Shown here one piece after another: positions 43,626-52,387 of a DNA stretch of 64,000 nucleotides. The notes below the pieces were generated by a model, which was not told the origin of the DNA, made no database searches, and was given only the letters and a program-made list of their open reading frames with translations. How positions within the stretch are numbered: the stretch's first letter is position 1; every line of letters starts with the position of its first letter. The position numbers were made by a program, and so were the translations under genes. The stretch spans positions 62,001 to 126,000 of the forward strand of contig NZ_JADQTO010000002.1 of the NCBI RefSeq assembly GCF_015704865.1. The letters run 5' to 3'. The DNA is from Actinoplanes aureus (GTDB lineage: Bacteria > Actinomycetota > Actinomycetes > Mycobacteriales > Micromonosporaceae).

Positions 43626-44390
43626 TCAGCCGCACACTTCCGCTCCGTTGCGTCGGGTATCAAGACACATTGCCCTCAGCACATTGGTGTAGGCGGTGGT
43701 GAACGCTTCGCGGTCGACACCATGCACCGTCCCATCTGGGAATCGGTAGCTTCTCGTGGGCAACACGGCCGCCAACTCGTCCGCCGCGCCGCGTCCGTCG
43801 GCCGACGCAATCGCACGCATTCTCGACGTAGCGCGCTGGAAGCGGTCCACTGCTTCCAGCATGTTGCTCTCCTCGCACGCCTCGGAGACCGGTAAGTTGC
43901 TGGCCTTGTTGATCGAGGGGCACGAACGTATGAGGCGGTTCGTCGCTGTCCGGATCTCGGTGGCAGACGTCAGGAGCTCGACGTAGACCTGGCTGCGTTC
44001 AACCCTTGTAGCCTCGACTTGCTGCCAGTGGTTTTGATCAGCAGTCACCTTCAGATTGGCCGCTGTCGTCGTCATCGATGCCTGCCATGCTTGCAGCGAC
44101 GTGTACAGGGCGACACCAGCCGCAAGAAAGCCCAGAATTAGGGTCACCGCCGTCGAGTAGATGTGCCGCCCTGGCTCTGTCTTCCATGCCTCTCGGAGGT
44201 CCTCGCCCGCGACCATCGTTGTGTCCCGCAGCGCCGCCATCGAGGCCCCCCAACGCTGGAACACCGCGGGTGGAAAGTGTTTTCGTCCCGCAGGTGCCGA
44301 GCCTGCCGGTTCCGATTTGGTGGACTGCTCAGGTGCCGGCAGCTCGTCGTGTGAAGGCATAGCAGGAAGTGGTACCAGCGGGATACCCAT
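43626..44390 (-). CDS. Hypothetical single-pass membrane protein
   Basis: 254 aa from the ATG at 44390; a GTG at 44477 would add 29 Arg/Pro-rich residues. A Pro-rich cytoplasmic start (~1-75) is followed by one TM helix (YSTAVTLILGFLAAGVALY, ~80-98). A helical outside domain follows with three cysteines (SCPSI, EACEES, AMCLD) plus a terminal EVCG. Its DNA is visibly less GC-rich than the surroundings, which fits recent transfer. No family recognised. Confidence 0.65.
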   Translation of the reverse strand: MGIPLVPLPAMPSHDELPAPEQSTKSEPAGSAPAGRKHFPPAVFQRWGASMAALRDTTMVAGEDLREAWKTEPGRHIYSTAVTLILGFLAAGVALYTSLQAWQASMTTTAANLKVTADQNHWQQVEATRVERSQVYVELLTSATEIRTATNRLIRSCPSINKASNLPVSEACEESNMLEAVDRFQRATSRMRAIASADGRGAADELAAVLPTRSYRFPDGTVHGVDREAFTTAYTNVLRAMCLDTRRNGAEVCG

Positions 44391-44550
44391 GTCGAAATCC
44401 GACGATCGGCCAGCAACAGCGTCAAACCTCCTGCGGCTTGGCGCCTCCGGCGGGTGCTGCGGGAGCCGGCTCGCCACCTCTCTTCACCCAGGCCCGCTTG
44501 CCGAGTACGTTCCGAAACACCGGCAACCTACCTAGATGCACCATTCCGAG

Positions 44551-44725
44551 GCTGAGCTACGCGGCCGGCGCGGTGTACGCCGACCCCAGTCCGGCGTTCC
44601 TCCTGGCCTGCACCGCTATTGCCGCCGGCCTCGTCGTGGTGCTGCTGGCACTGTTCCCACCGCTGCGCCGGATGGTCGACGCGCGCCGCCCGCACACCGA
44701 GAAGATCATCGGCCGCCGTTCGTAG
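44551..44725 (+). pseudogene. C-terminal fragment of an MFS transporter
   Basis: The plus-strand frame reads SYAAGAVYADPSPAFLL, then a hydrophobic helix (ACTAIAAGLVVVLLALFP) and a basic tail PPLRRMVDARRPHTEK. This is what the last helix and tail of an MFS permease look like. No start, ribosome site or upstream membrane segments exist, so only the 3' end survived. Its end overlaps the LamG-like gene on the other strand. Confidence 0.55.
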
Positions 44726-45560
44726 CCGGCTTCAGGTCGCCGATGCTGACGAAGACGTCGTCGATCGCGCCGGCGAACTGGTCGTTGCCTCGGCCGGGGC
44801 CCTTGCCGCCGACTCGCAGCGGTTCGGCGTTCGCGATCGACAGCATCGGGGGGACCGGCACCCAGGCGCGCGGCAGCCCGTCGACGATCGTGATGAGGCG
44901 GTCTGAGGTGCGGCGGCACTCCAGGTCGTGCCATGTCCCGTCGGCCACGTCGATGAACGGCTCGGCCCGGTAGATCGGGGCTCGCTGGCCGGCGATCACG
45001 CAGCTCGGATGGCCCTGCCGATGATCGACCTGAAGCTTGAACTGGCTCACCCCGCCGACCGAATATCCCTTTTGGAGCACGTTGGCACCGTCGGCCAGGT
45101 CGGCGTGGGTCATCAGGATCGACGCGCCGTAGCGCAACGGGCGCCGGCCTGGGTTCAGGGCATCGTCGCGGATGCCTTCCAGGATGGCGCGCGGGCAATC
45201 CCGTTCCCTCGGCATGGCGCAGCGGTCCGGGTAGGCGACGGCCAGGCCACCGCGCTGGGGTACGAGACGAAGCAGTCCACCGTTCTGCCCCACCGGTCGC
45301 AGGTGATGCCGTCCGGTCACGTCGACGATCGGACGGCCGGGGCCGTGATCGAACGTGTAGCGGACGGTCACCGGGCCGTCGGCCACCCCGATGCGCCCGG
45401 GCACGCTGGGCTCGGGAAGTGCGTCGGAGGTGTTCAGCAGCCCACCGGTGGGCGGGGTGCGCCCGGCATCCGCGGCATGAGCATGGTGCGCGAGAAAAAT
45501 CAGAACAAGTGTTGCGGACAGGGCGCCGAGTGCCGCAGCGCGCCGTCGAGAGTAAAGCAT
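44706..45560 (-). CDS. Secreted LamG/concanavalin-like domain protein
   Basis: 284 aa from the ATG at 45560 (MLYSRRRAAALG...), chosen because it gives a clean signal peptide (basic start, ALSATLVLIFLAHH core, AHA-AD cleavage). The mature part is a beta-sandwich of LamG type: VRYTFDHGPGRPIVDVTG, GASILMTHADLADGANVLQKG, WHDLECRRTSDRLITIVDG and GAIDDVFVSIGDL. Two Cys pairs are probable (RCAMPRERDC; SCVIAG/LECRR). Expected outside the cell, binding a glycan or protein. GACAAT stands 6 nt before the ATG. Confidence 0.78.
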   Translation of the reverse strand: MLYSRRRAAALGALSATLVLIFLAHHAHAADAGRTPPTGGLLNTSDALPEPSVPGRIGVADGPVTVRYTFDHGPGRPIVDVTGRHHLRPVGQNGGLLRLVPQRGGLAVAYPDRCAMPRERDCPRAILEGIRDDALNPGRRPLRYGASILMTHADLADGANVLQKGYSVGGVSQFKLQVDHRQGHPSCVIAGQRAPIYRAEPFIDVADGTWHDLECRRTSDRLITIVDGLPRAWVPVPPMLSIANAEPLRVGGKGPGRGNDQFAGAIDDVFVSIGDLKPATNGGR

Positions 45561-45627
45561 GGGGCTATTGTCCGCATTGCGGCTTAACCGCAAAATGGAA
45601 ACTCCGCGTGGTTCTGACGGAAATACG

Positions 45628-46668
45628 TCAGCGGGCCCGCGTCACCGGATGCGCCGCTCCGGCCGGCTCACCGACCACCGCGTGCAGGACGTCGTCCAAT
45701 GTGATCACACCCAGCGGTCGCCGGCCGTCGCTGACCAGCACGATGTGCAATCGGTCCCGGCGCATGGTGAGCAACAGGTCGGCGAGGCTCCGTTCGGGCG
45801 CCACCACGGCCAGGGGGCGGACCACCTCCGCCGGGATAGGCAGGCGGCGCTGCGTGGCCGCGTACCCAAGGATGTCTTTGACGTGCACGAAGCCCAGCAC
45901 CCTGCGGGTGTCGCGCTGGACCACCGGGAAGCGTGAGCGGCCGCTGCGCGTCGCCACCGCCTCCAAGGTCGCCGGCGACACGTCGGCGGCCACCGTCGTG
46001 ACCCGGGACCAGGGGAGCAATGTGTCGGCGGCGGTCCGGCTGTTGAGGCCGAGCGCGGCGTGGATCCGGGCGTACTGCTCGGAGCCGAGCATGCCCTCGC
46101 TGCGCGCCTGAGTGACCATGCCGGCGAGTTCCTCGGCGGTGAAGACGGTCTTGACCGAGTCGGTCGTCTCGATCTTCCAGAGCTTGAGGATCATGCGGGA
46201 GGCCCAGCGCATCGCGTTCAGCAGCGGCTTGGTCGCGGTGCAGAAGACGAGCATGAACGGGCCGAGGACGAGCGCGGAACGTTCCGGACCGGCCAGCGTG
46301 ATGTTCTTCGGCACCATCTCGCCGATCACGGTGTGCAGGAACGTCACGATGATCAGGGCTATCACGAAGGCGACCGGGTGCACCGCGTTGGCCGGCAGCT
46401 CGGTGGCCGCGAACGGGCCCTCCAGCAGATGCGCGATGGTCGGCTCGGCGATGGCACCGAGGACCAGCGTGCAGATCGTGATGCCGAGCTGCGCACCGGC
46501 GATCATCAGCGGGATCTGGCTCATCGCGGAGAGCGCCCAGCGAGCCGCCTTGGAGGTCTCGGCCAGCGGTTCCAGCACGGTCCGCCGGGAGGCGATCAGG
46601 GCGAACTCGCCGCCCACGAAGAGTCCGTTGCCGATCAGGAGGACGGCGACGAACAGCAGCTCAGTCAT
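45628..46668 (-). CDS. CNNM/CorC-type membrane protein (DUF21 + CBS), short
   Basis: 346 aa. The N-terminal DUF21 transmembrane domain has FVGGEFALIASRR, LGITICTLVLGAIAEP and TVIGEMVPKNITLAGPE; it is followed by a CBS pair (LLPWSRVTTVAADVSPATLEAV and LGFVHVKDILG). The C-terminal CorC/HlyC transporter-associated domain is absent. Related CNNM proteins handle Mg2+; that role is inferred. It overlaps the end of the upstream paralogue by 8 nt, so the two are translated together. Confidence 0.9.
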   Translation of the reverse strand: MTELLFVAVLLIGNGLFVGGEFALIASRRTVLEPLAETSKAARWALSAMSQIPLMIAGAQLGITICTLVLGAIAEPTIAHLLEGPFAATELPANAVHPVAFVIALIIVTFLHTVIGEMVPKNITLAGPERSALVLGPFMLVFCTATKPLLNAMRWASRMILKLWKIETTDSVKTVFTAEELAGMVTQARSEGMLGSEQYARIHAALGLNSRTAADTLLPWSRVTTVAADVSPATLEAVATRSGRSRFPVVQRDTRRVLGFVHVKDILGYAATQRRLPIPAEVVRPLAVVAPERSLADLLLTMRRDRLHIVLVSDGRRPLGVITLDDVLHAVVGEPAGAAHPVTRAR

Positions 46669-47995
46669 CGGCGGGCTCCGGCGGGGCGACCACGCGTACC
46701 TGCTCGATGCGGTGCCGGTCGACCTCCATCACGGTGAACTCCCACCCCTGCTCCTCCAGCGACTCACCGACCACCGGGATGTGGCCGAGCCGGGCGAGCA
46801 GGAAACCGGCGAGCGTCTCGTAGGGCCCCTCGGGCAGCCGGAACCCGGCCTGCTCCAGCACCTCGTCCTCGCGGAGCAGGCCGTCGACGAGGAACGTCTT
46901 CTCGCCGCCGGGCGCGGTCAGCTCCTGGCTGGCGGTCTCGCCGACGTCGGTGTCGTACTCGTCGGCGATCTCCCCGACCAGCTCCTCGATCAGGTCCTCG
47001 ACGGAGACCACGCCGTCGGTGCCGCCGTACTCGTCCACCACGATCGCCAGGTCCGCGTCGGCCGCCCGCAGGGCCGCCAGCACCTTGTCCAGGCTGAGGC
47101 TCTCCGGCACGTAGACCGGTTCCCTGGCGAGGGTGGAGACGCGGGTGGCGGCCCGGCGCTCGAGCGGTACGCCCAGCGCCTCCCGCACGCCGACCACCCC
47201 GGTGACCACGTCGAGCGTGTTCTCGTACACCGGAAAGCGGGTGTGCCCGGTCTCCCGCGCCACCGTGATCAGGTCCGCGACGCTCGCGGTGGTCTTCAGC
47301 CCGACCACGTCGACACGCGGCGTCATCGCCTTGGCCGCCCGCTTCTCGCCGAAGCGGATCGTCCGGCGCAGCAGCGTCGCGGTCTCGGCGGGCAGCGCGC
47401 CCGCCCGGGCGCTGATCGCGGCGAGCAGGCCAAGCTCCTCCGGCGAGCGGGCACTGGCCAGCTCCTCCTGCGGCTCGATGCCGAGACGGCGGACCAGCCA
47501 GTTCGCGGTGCCGTTCAGCGCGGCGATCAGCCACTTGAAGAGGGTGGAGAAGCCACGCAGCGGCGCCGCGGTGAGCAGGGCGACCCGCATCGGGCGGGCC
47601 AGGGCAGCGTTCTTCGGCACCAGCTCGCCGAAAAGCATCGACAGGAGGGTCGCCACGACCAGCGCGGCCACGTGCGTGACGGTCTCGGTGGACGATCCGG
47701 CCAGCGGCTCCACGATCGGCGCCAGCAGCTCGGAGAGCGCCGGTTCGGCCAGGTAACCGGTGAGCAGGGCGGTGAGCGTGATGCCCAGCTGAGCGCCGGA
47801 GAGCTGGAAGGAGAGCCCGTGCAACGCGTTACGGACGGTACGGGCCCGGCGGTCACCCGCTGCCGCCCGCGCGTCGATCTCCGCGCGGTCGACCGTGACC
47901 AGCCCGAACTCGGCGGCCACGAAGAACGCGTTGCCCGCCGTGAGCAGCGCGAATGCCGCCAACGGGAGCACCGCGGTCAGGAACAGGCCGTCCAT
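46661..47995 (-). CDS. CNNM/CorC-type membrane protein (DUF21 + CBS + CorC_HlyC)
   Basis: 444 aa from the ATG at 47995 (MDGLFLTAVLP), with GAGGTG 9 nt upstream. DUF21 membrane domain (FFVAAEFGLVTVDRAE, LLSMLFGELVPKNAALARP), a CBS pair (MTPRVDVVGLKTTASVADL, LAIVVDEYGGTDGVVSVEDL) and the complete C-terminal CorC_HlyC domain (FLVDGLLREDEVLEQAG). First of a two-gene operon with the shorter paralogue; they may form a heterodimer for divalent cation transport. Confidence 0.92.
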   Translation of the reverse strand: MDGLFLTAVLPLAAFALLTAGNAFFVAAEFGLVTVDRAEIDARAAAGDRRARTVRNALHGLSFQLSGAQLGITLTALLTGYLAEPALSELLAPIVEPLAGSSTETVTHVAALVVATLLSMLFGELVPKNAALARPMRVALLTAAPLRGFSTLFKWLIAALNGTANWLVRRLGIEPQEELASARSPEELGLLAAISARAGALPAETATLLRRTIRFGEKRAAKAMTPRVDVVGLKTTASVADLITVARETGHTRFPVYENTLDVVTGVVGVREALGVPLERRAATRVSTLAREPVYVPESLSLDKVLAALRAADADLAIVVDEYGGTDGVVSVEDLIEELVGEIADEYDTDVGETASQELTAPGGEKTFLVDGLLREDEVLEQAGFRLPEGPYETLAGFLLARLGHIPVVGESLEEQGWEFTVMEVDRHRIEQVRVVAPPEPADD

Positions 47996-48069
47996 GATCG
48001 CTTCACCTCGGGCTTCATTGTGCCGGACCGGGACCATCCGGCACTAACCGTGTCGATGACAAGTGGTCC

Positions 48070-48075
48070 TACCGT
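48070..48075 (+). promoter_or_regulatory. Leaderless -10 element (TACCGT) of the GPP34 gene
   Basis: TACCGT, 6 nt, then the ATG at 48082. Confidence 0.55.
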
Positions 48076-48081
48076 CAAGGT

Positions 48082-48786
48082 ATGAACCTCTTGGAAGAGT
48101 TCGCCCTCCTCGCGCACGACGACCGCGGGGCGCGGATCATCGACACCACCCGGCTCGCTCATGGGCTCGGTGGCGCGGTTCTGATGGAACTCGCCCTCGG
48201 CGGGCGGATCGACATCGCGGACGACAAGGTCGTGGTGCTGGACCGCAGCCCGCTCGGTGATCCGATCCTGGACGAGGCGCTGGCCCGGATCGGCGACGAC
48301 ACCAAGCAACGCAAGGCTTCGCACTGGGTGGCCAAGTTCACCAAGTGGATCCGGCAGGCGGTCCTGGATCGGCTGGTCACCGCGGAGGTGCTGCGGGCCG
48401 AGCGGAGCACCGTACTGCTGGTCTTCCCGCGGACCAGGTATCCGTCGGCGTACGGGACGGAGCCGGTCGCCCGGAGCGATGCCCGGCAGCGGATGACCGG
48501 GGCGATCCTGCGGAGCGGGACGATCGATGCTCGTACCGGTGCTCTCTGTGCCCTGGTGTCCGCCGCCGGGATGGACAGCAAGCTCTTCGCTGACCTGGAC
48601 CGGAAGCTGGTGAAGGCGCGGCTCAAGGAGATCAGCGAGGGCAACTGGGCGGCCGACGCGGTGCGCCGGGCGTTCCAGAACGTGCAGACGGCGGTGGTCG
48701 TCGCGGTGGTCGCCGCCGGAGAAGGCGGAGGCGGTGGCGACGGCGGGGGTGGTGGCGACGGTGGGGGTGGCGGCGGAGGCTCTTGA
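48082..48786 (+). CDS. GPP34 (GOLPH3/Vps74-like) protein with polyglycine tail
   Basis: 234 aa. GPP34 core: NLLEEFALLAHDDRGARI, LGGAVLMELALGGRID, LDRSPLGDPILDEALARIG, FTKWIRQAVLDRLV, and the middle ALCALVSAAGMDSKLF. In eukaryotes this fold binds phosphatidylinositol-4-phosphate at the Golgi. Bacterial members are common in actinobacteria and of unknown role, probably acidic-lipid binding. The last ~22 residues are almost only Gly with two Asp and a final Ser, an unstructured tail encoded by GGN repeats. Apparently leaderless, divergent from the CNNM operon. Confidence 0.88.
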   Translation: MNLLEEFALLAHDDRGARIIDTTRLAHGLGGAVLMELALGGRIDIADDKVVVLDRSPLGDPILDEALARIGDDTKQRKASHWVAKFTKWIRQAVLDRLVTAEVLRAERSTVLLVFPRTRYPSAYGTEPVARSDARQRMTGAILRSGTIDARTGALCALVSAAGMDSKLFADLDRKLVKARLKEISEGNWAADAVRRAFQNVQTAVVVAVVAAGEGGGGGDGGGGGDGGGGGGGS

Positions 48787-48789
48787 GCA

Positions 48790-48819
48790 GGTGGCCGGCC
48801 GCTGAGGCGACCGGCCACC
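48790..48819. terminator. Stem-loop between GPP34 gene and etfD-like gene
   Basis: Inverted repeat GGTGGCCGG / CCGGCCACC in the 38-bp gap of two convergent genes. Confidence 0.75.
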
Positions 48820-48824
48820 AACGA

Positions 48825-50960
48825 CTAGGCCTCCTGCTTGAGCGAGCGGAGCAGGACGGTCGCGACGTCGACCACCTCGACCTCGTCCTGCTTGCCCTTG
48901 CCGGTCACACCGTCGCCGATCATCGTGTAGCAGAACGGGCAGCCGACCGCGATCGTCTTCGCGCCGGTGGCCAGGGCCTCCTCGGTGCGCTCCACGTTGA
49001 TCCGCTTGCCGATCCGCTCCTCCATCCACATCCGCGCGCCACCGGCACCGCAGCAGAAGGAACGCTCCTGGTTCCGCGGCATCTCGACGAGGGTGGCGGT
49101 TTCCCCGAGTACCTCGCGAGGAGCGTCGAAGACCCGGTTGTGCCGGCCCAGGTAGCAGGGGTCGTGGTAGGTGACGTCGCCCTCGATCGGCTGGACGGGC
49201 GTGAGCTTGCCCTCCTTGACCAGGTGCGCGAGCAGCTGGGTGTGGTGCACCACCTCGACCTTGAGGCCGAGCTGCTCGTACTCGTTGCCGAGGGTGTTGA
49301 AGCAGTGCGGGCAGGTGGCCACGATCTTCTTGACGTTGGCTTCCTGCAGCGTCTCGACGTTCTGCTGGGCCAGCATCTGGAAGATGAACTCGTTGCCGAT
49401 GCGGCGGGCCGGGTCACCGGTGCAGGTCTCGCCCTCGCCGAGGATGGCGTAGTTGACGCCGGCCTCGTTCAGCAGCGTGGCCACCGCGCGGGTGGTCTTC
49501 TTGGCCCGGTCCTCGAACGCGCCGGCGCAGCCGACCCAGAACAGGTACTCGAAGTCCTCGACCTCGCCGACCCGCGGCACCTCGAAGTCCAGACCCTTGG
49601 TCCAGTCCTCGCGGGTGTTCTGCGGTGCGCCCCACGGGTTGCCCTTGTTCTCCAGGTTGCGCAGCATGACGCCGGCCTCGGAGGGGAAACTCGATTCGAT
49701 CAGCACCTGGTAGCGGCGCATGTCGACGATGTGGTCGATGTGCTCGATGTCGACCGGGCACTGCTCGACGCAGGCGCCGCAGGTGGTGCAGGACCAGAGC
49801 ACGTCCGGGTCGATGATGCCGTTCTCGTCGACGCCACCGATCAGCGGACGGTTGCCCTCGGCGAGCGCCAGGACGTCCATGTGCGCGAGCTGGGCCTCGG
49901 TGGCCTTCTCCTCGCCCATCAGGTCCTTGCCGCCGCCGGCCAGCAGGTAGGGCGCCTTGGCGTACGCGTGATCACGCAGCGACAGCACGAGCAGCTTCGG
50001 GGACAGCGGCTTGGCCGTGTTCCACGCCGGGCACTGCGACTGGCAACGGCCGCACTCGGTGCAGGTGGAGAAGTCGAGCAGACCCTTCCAGGTGAACTGC
50101 TCGACCTGGCTGACGCCGAACAGGTCCTTCTCCGGGTCGGCCTCCTCGAAGTCGAGCGGCTTGCCCTCGCTCATCATCGGCTTCAGCGCGCCGAGTCCGG
50201 AACCGGCCGGCTTCTCCGGGCTGCGCTTGAAGTAGATGTTGAAGAACGCCAGGAACCGGTGCCAGGCGACACCCATCGTCGGGTTCAGCGAGATGGTGAT
50301 CAACCAGGTCATCGAGATGGCGATCTTGACGAGCGCTGCCCAGGTGGCGCCGTCCTCCCAGGCCGGCAGCACCGCACCGACCGCGTGGCTGACCGGGGTG
50401 GCCCACAGCGGGTACTCGAAGTGGTCGGTGGCGACCTTGAAGCCGCGGATCAGGAAGCCGAAGATCAGCACGCCGATGATGACGGCCTCGACGAAGTACG
50501 CCTGCCACATGGTCGAGCCGAGGAACCTGCTCCGCTTCACCGCGCCCGGCTTCTGCCGCTGCCGGACGAAGACCAGGTAGAGGATGCCGGCCATGCCGAG
50601 GATGCCGATCCACTCGGTGACCAGCCCGAAGACCGTCCAGTGCCCGATGATCGGCAGACCCAGCTCCGGGTCCACCACCTCGAAATACGCCTCGACCACC
50701 AGCAGGAAGAGGATGAGGAAGGAGACCATCACGAACCAGTGGGCCGCACCGATCGCGCTCCACTTGAACATCCTGGTGTGACCGACGGTCTCCACCAGCA
50801 TGGTCTTGGTCCGCGCTTTCGGATTCTCGAAGCGCGCCGGGTCCGGCTGTCCCTGACGGATCACGGCCGTGATGGTCAGCACGGCCCGTACCGCCAGGAC
50901 GACGGCCACCACGGTGACCGCCCCCGCTAATGCGGTGGCGACGATCTGCGCGACGTCCAT
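48825..50960 (-). CDS. EtfD-like membrane Fe-S oxidoreductase (ETF:quinone route)
   Basis: 711 aa. Five to six TM helices (~1-240) resemble NarI-type cytochrome/membrane anchors (HWFVMVSFLILFLLVVEAYF). A dicluster domain follows with CTECGRCQSQCP and CTTCGACVEQCP, then two CCG (HdrD-type) domains (FWVGCAGAFED, CPHCFNTLGNEYEQLG, YHDPCYLGRHNRVFD, CCGAGGARMWMEE). It matches the architecture of mycobacterial EtfD (Rv0338c), which passes electrons from EtfBA to the quinone pool during fatty acid oxidation. The TTAC-N6-GTAA palindrome 40 bp upstream is shared with the acyl-CoA dehydrogenase of this window. EtfA/EtfB are not in the window. Confidence 0.88.
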   Translation of the reverse strand: MDVAQIVATALAGAVTVVAVVLAVRAVLTITAVIRQGQPDPARFENPKARTKTMLVETVGHTRMFKWSAIGAAHWFVMVSFLILFLLVVEAYFEVVDPELGLPIIGHWTVFGLVTEWIGILGMAGILYLVFVRQRQKPGAVKRSRFLGSTMWQAYFVEAVIIGVLIFGFLIRGFKVATDHFEYPLWATPVSHAVGAVLPAWEDGATWAALVKIAISMTWLITISLNPTMGVAWHRFLAFFNIYFKRSPEKPAGSGLGALKPMMSEGKPLDFEEADPEKDLFGVSQVEQFTWKGLLDFSTCTECGRCQSQCPAWNTAKPLSPKLLVLSLRDHAYAKAPYLLAGGGKDLMGEEKATEAQLAHMDVLALAEGNRPLIGGVDENGIIDPDVLWSCTTCGACVEQCPVDIEHIDHIVDMRRYQVLIESSFPSEAGVMLRNLENKGNPWGAPQNTREDWTKGLDFEVPRVGEVEDFEYLFWVGCAGAFEDRAKKTTRAVATLLNEAGVNYAILGEGETCTGDPARRIGNEFIFQMLAQQNVETLQEANVKKIVATCPHCFNTLGNEYEQLGLKVEVVHHTQLLAHLVKEGKLTPVQPIEGDVTYHDPCYLGRHNRVFDAPREVLGETATLVEMPRNQERSFCCGAGGARMWMEERIGKRINVERTEEALATGAKTIAVGCPFCYTMIGDGVTGKGKQDEVEVVDVATVLLRSLKQEA

Positions 50961-50999
50961 CTGCGTTGTGCCTCCTCGGTCGGCGATGCGCCACCCATG

Positions 51000-51013
51000 T
51001 TACCCACGAGTAA
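51000..51013 (-). promoter_or_regulatory. TTAC-N6-GTAA operator, box C
   Basis: TTACCCACGAGTAA, a perfect TTAC-N6-GTAA palindrome 39 bp upstream of the EtfD-like start. It matches box A (TTACCCGTCAGTAA) at 11 of 14 positions. Confidence 0.7.
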
Positions 51014-51055
51014 TAGACGGGCGCGCGCCACAGGTCAAGGAGTGCGGCCCCTCAG

Positions 51056-51099
51056 CCGAAAGCGCACCCCACGCCGGGCGGGGGTGCGCTCACTTTCGG
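51056..51099 (-). terminator. Stem-loop downstream of crgA
   Basis: GCGCACCCC / GGGGTGCGC (9 bp) extended by CCGAAAG / CTTTCGG with a 3-nt bulge. It closes the crgA transcript before the EtfD-like promoter. Confidence 0.75.
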
Positions 51100-51137
51100 T
51101 GATTTTCACGTATCCGCAGTAAGCGGATGACGGATTG

Positions 51138-51404
51138 TCAACGCCAGCGGGACAGAAGGCCCAGCGAGGCCACCATGCAGCCGAAGCCGACCAGGAGGTT
51201 CCAATAACCCCAGCTCTCCACCGGCCACTGCTGTGATGACAGGTAGTAGACGACCAGCCAGGCGATGCCGATGACGATCAGGCTCACCGCGGTGAACGGC
51301 AGCCAGACCGGGCTCGGCTTCTTGGACGCGGCCGCACTCACCGCTGGACTGATGTCCGACGGCGGGGTGTAGACCTTCTTCTTGCGAACCTGTGACTTCG
51401 GCAC
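51138..51404 (-). CDS. crgA: Cell division protein CrgA
   Basis: 88 aa from the GTG at 51404 (MPKSQVRKKKVYTPP), with CAGGAG 8 nt upstream; a longer reading from 51437 was rejected. It has the basic N-terminus typical of CrgA and two TM helices (WLPFTAVSLIVIGIAWLVVYY and a second ending SLGLLSRWR) around the loop QQWPVESWGYWN. CrgA (WhiP) interacts with FtsZ/FtsI and controls septum formation in actinobacteria. Its place next to the DUF881 gene and the pkn cluster is conserved. Confidence 0.93.
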   Translation of the reverse strand: MPKSQVRKKKVYTPPSDISPAVSAAASKKPSPVWLPFTAVSLIVIGIAWLVVYYLSSQQWPVESWGYWNLLVGFGCMVASLGLLSRWR

Positions 51405-51577
51405 GGTGCTCTCCTGAGGGCAACAAGTGGTGAACAACCCACCGCTGAGCGGCTCCGGGATCCCCGAATGCTGCCCGTGGCGAATACTGTTCGACAGCTA
51501 GCGTAGTCAAGGCGAGGCAGACACAGGCACCCGCCGGGGCAGGAAAATACCTCGGCTTCGGGTCTGGAGGGGGCTCG

Positions 51578-52387
51578 GTGGCAAATCTAGGGGGAGGCGG
51601 GGCCTCCTGGCGGCTCGTGCTGCGCCGCGCCGCGCGTGGCCTCCGGCCACGGCGGAACCGGCGCAGATCCATCTGGTCAGCCGGGGTTCCGCTGATCGCG
51701 CTGGCGGCGGGTCTGCTCTTCACCACCTCCGCGACAACCGCCGACGGTACGGCTTTGCGCGACGACCGACGGCCCCAACTCACTCAGTTGATCACCGAGA
51801 AGCGGGAGCGTCTCGCCGAGAGTGAGGAGCGGGCCGCCGATCTGCTGACCGACGTGGACCAGGCGACGGCCCGCCTGGCCGACGTGGACCAGCCGGTGAA
51901 GAGCGCCCGGGAGACGGCGGACGCGATGCGCGAGCCGGCCGGCTTCACCGCACTGCACGGCCCCGGCCTCACCGTGACCCTCAACGACTCACCGCGCCGG
52001 GGCACCGACTTCGGCGACAACGCTCCGGACAACGACGATCTTGTCGTCCATCAGGGCGACGTCCAGTCCGTCGTCAACGCACTCTGGGCTGGTGGAGCCG
52101 AGGCCATGACGATTATGGACGTCCGCGTGATATCGACGAGCGCGGTACGCTGTGTCGGCAACACGCTGCTCCTTCACGGCCAGGTCTTCTCCCCACCGTT
52201 CAAGATCACCGCGATCGGCGAACCCACAGCCATGCGTCGCGCGTTGGAGTCGTCAGAGGGAGTCAGGCAGTTCCGCGAGGCCGTCGCCGACTTCGGGCTC
52301 GGTTACACGGAAAAGGTGGAGAAGAACGTGACAGTGCGGGCGTACGACGGATCGACCGACCTCCGATCGGCGCAGGCTGCCCAGTGA
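51578..52387 (+). CDS. DUF881 family membrane-anchored protein
   Basis: 269 aa from a GTG (GGAGG upstream). Basic N-terminus, one TM helix (~33-52), a coiled coil (~65-115, heptads of Leu/Ala with [15 protein letters not shown]), then the DUF881 globular domain ([40 protein letters not shown] in parts, [16 protein letters not shown]). DUF881 proteins occur beside crgA in many actinobacteria and resemble parts of SpoIIQ-like septal proteins; the role is inferred. It overlaps srtE as GTGA. Confidence 0.9.
   Translation: MANLGGGGASWRLVLRRAARGLRPRRNRRRSIWSAGVPLIALAAGLLFTTSATTADGTALRDDRRPQLTQLITEKRERLAESEERAADLLTDVDQATARLADVDQPVKSARETADAMREPAGFTALHGPGLTVTLNDSPRRGTDFGDNAPDNDDLVVHQGDVQSVVNALWAGGAEAMTIMDVRVISTSAVRCVGNTLLLHGQVFSPPFKITAIGEPTAMRRALESSEGVRQFREAVADFGLGYTEKVEKNVTVRAYDGSTDLRSAQAAQ

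Noticed and set aside
41557-45600. Second attachment site (repeat of the tRNA-Gly 3' end)
   Set aside because: I looked for the TTCGATTCCCGTCACCCGC end downstream and found no copy by eye.
46112-48085. 657-residue plus-strand ORF opposite the CNNM genes
   Set aside because: Shadow ORF; the opposite strand has DUF21 and CBS domains with overlapping starts.
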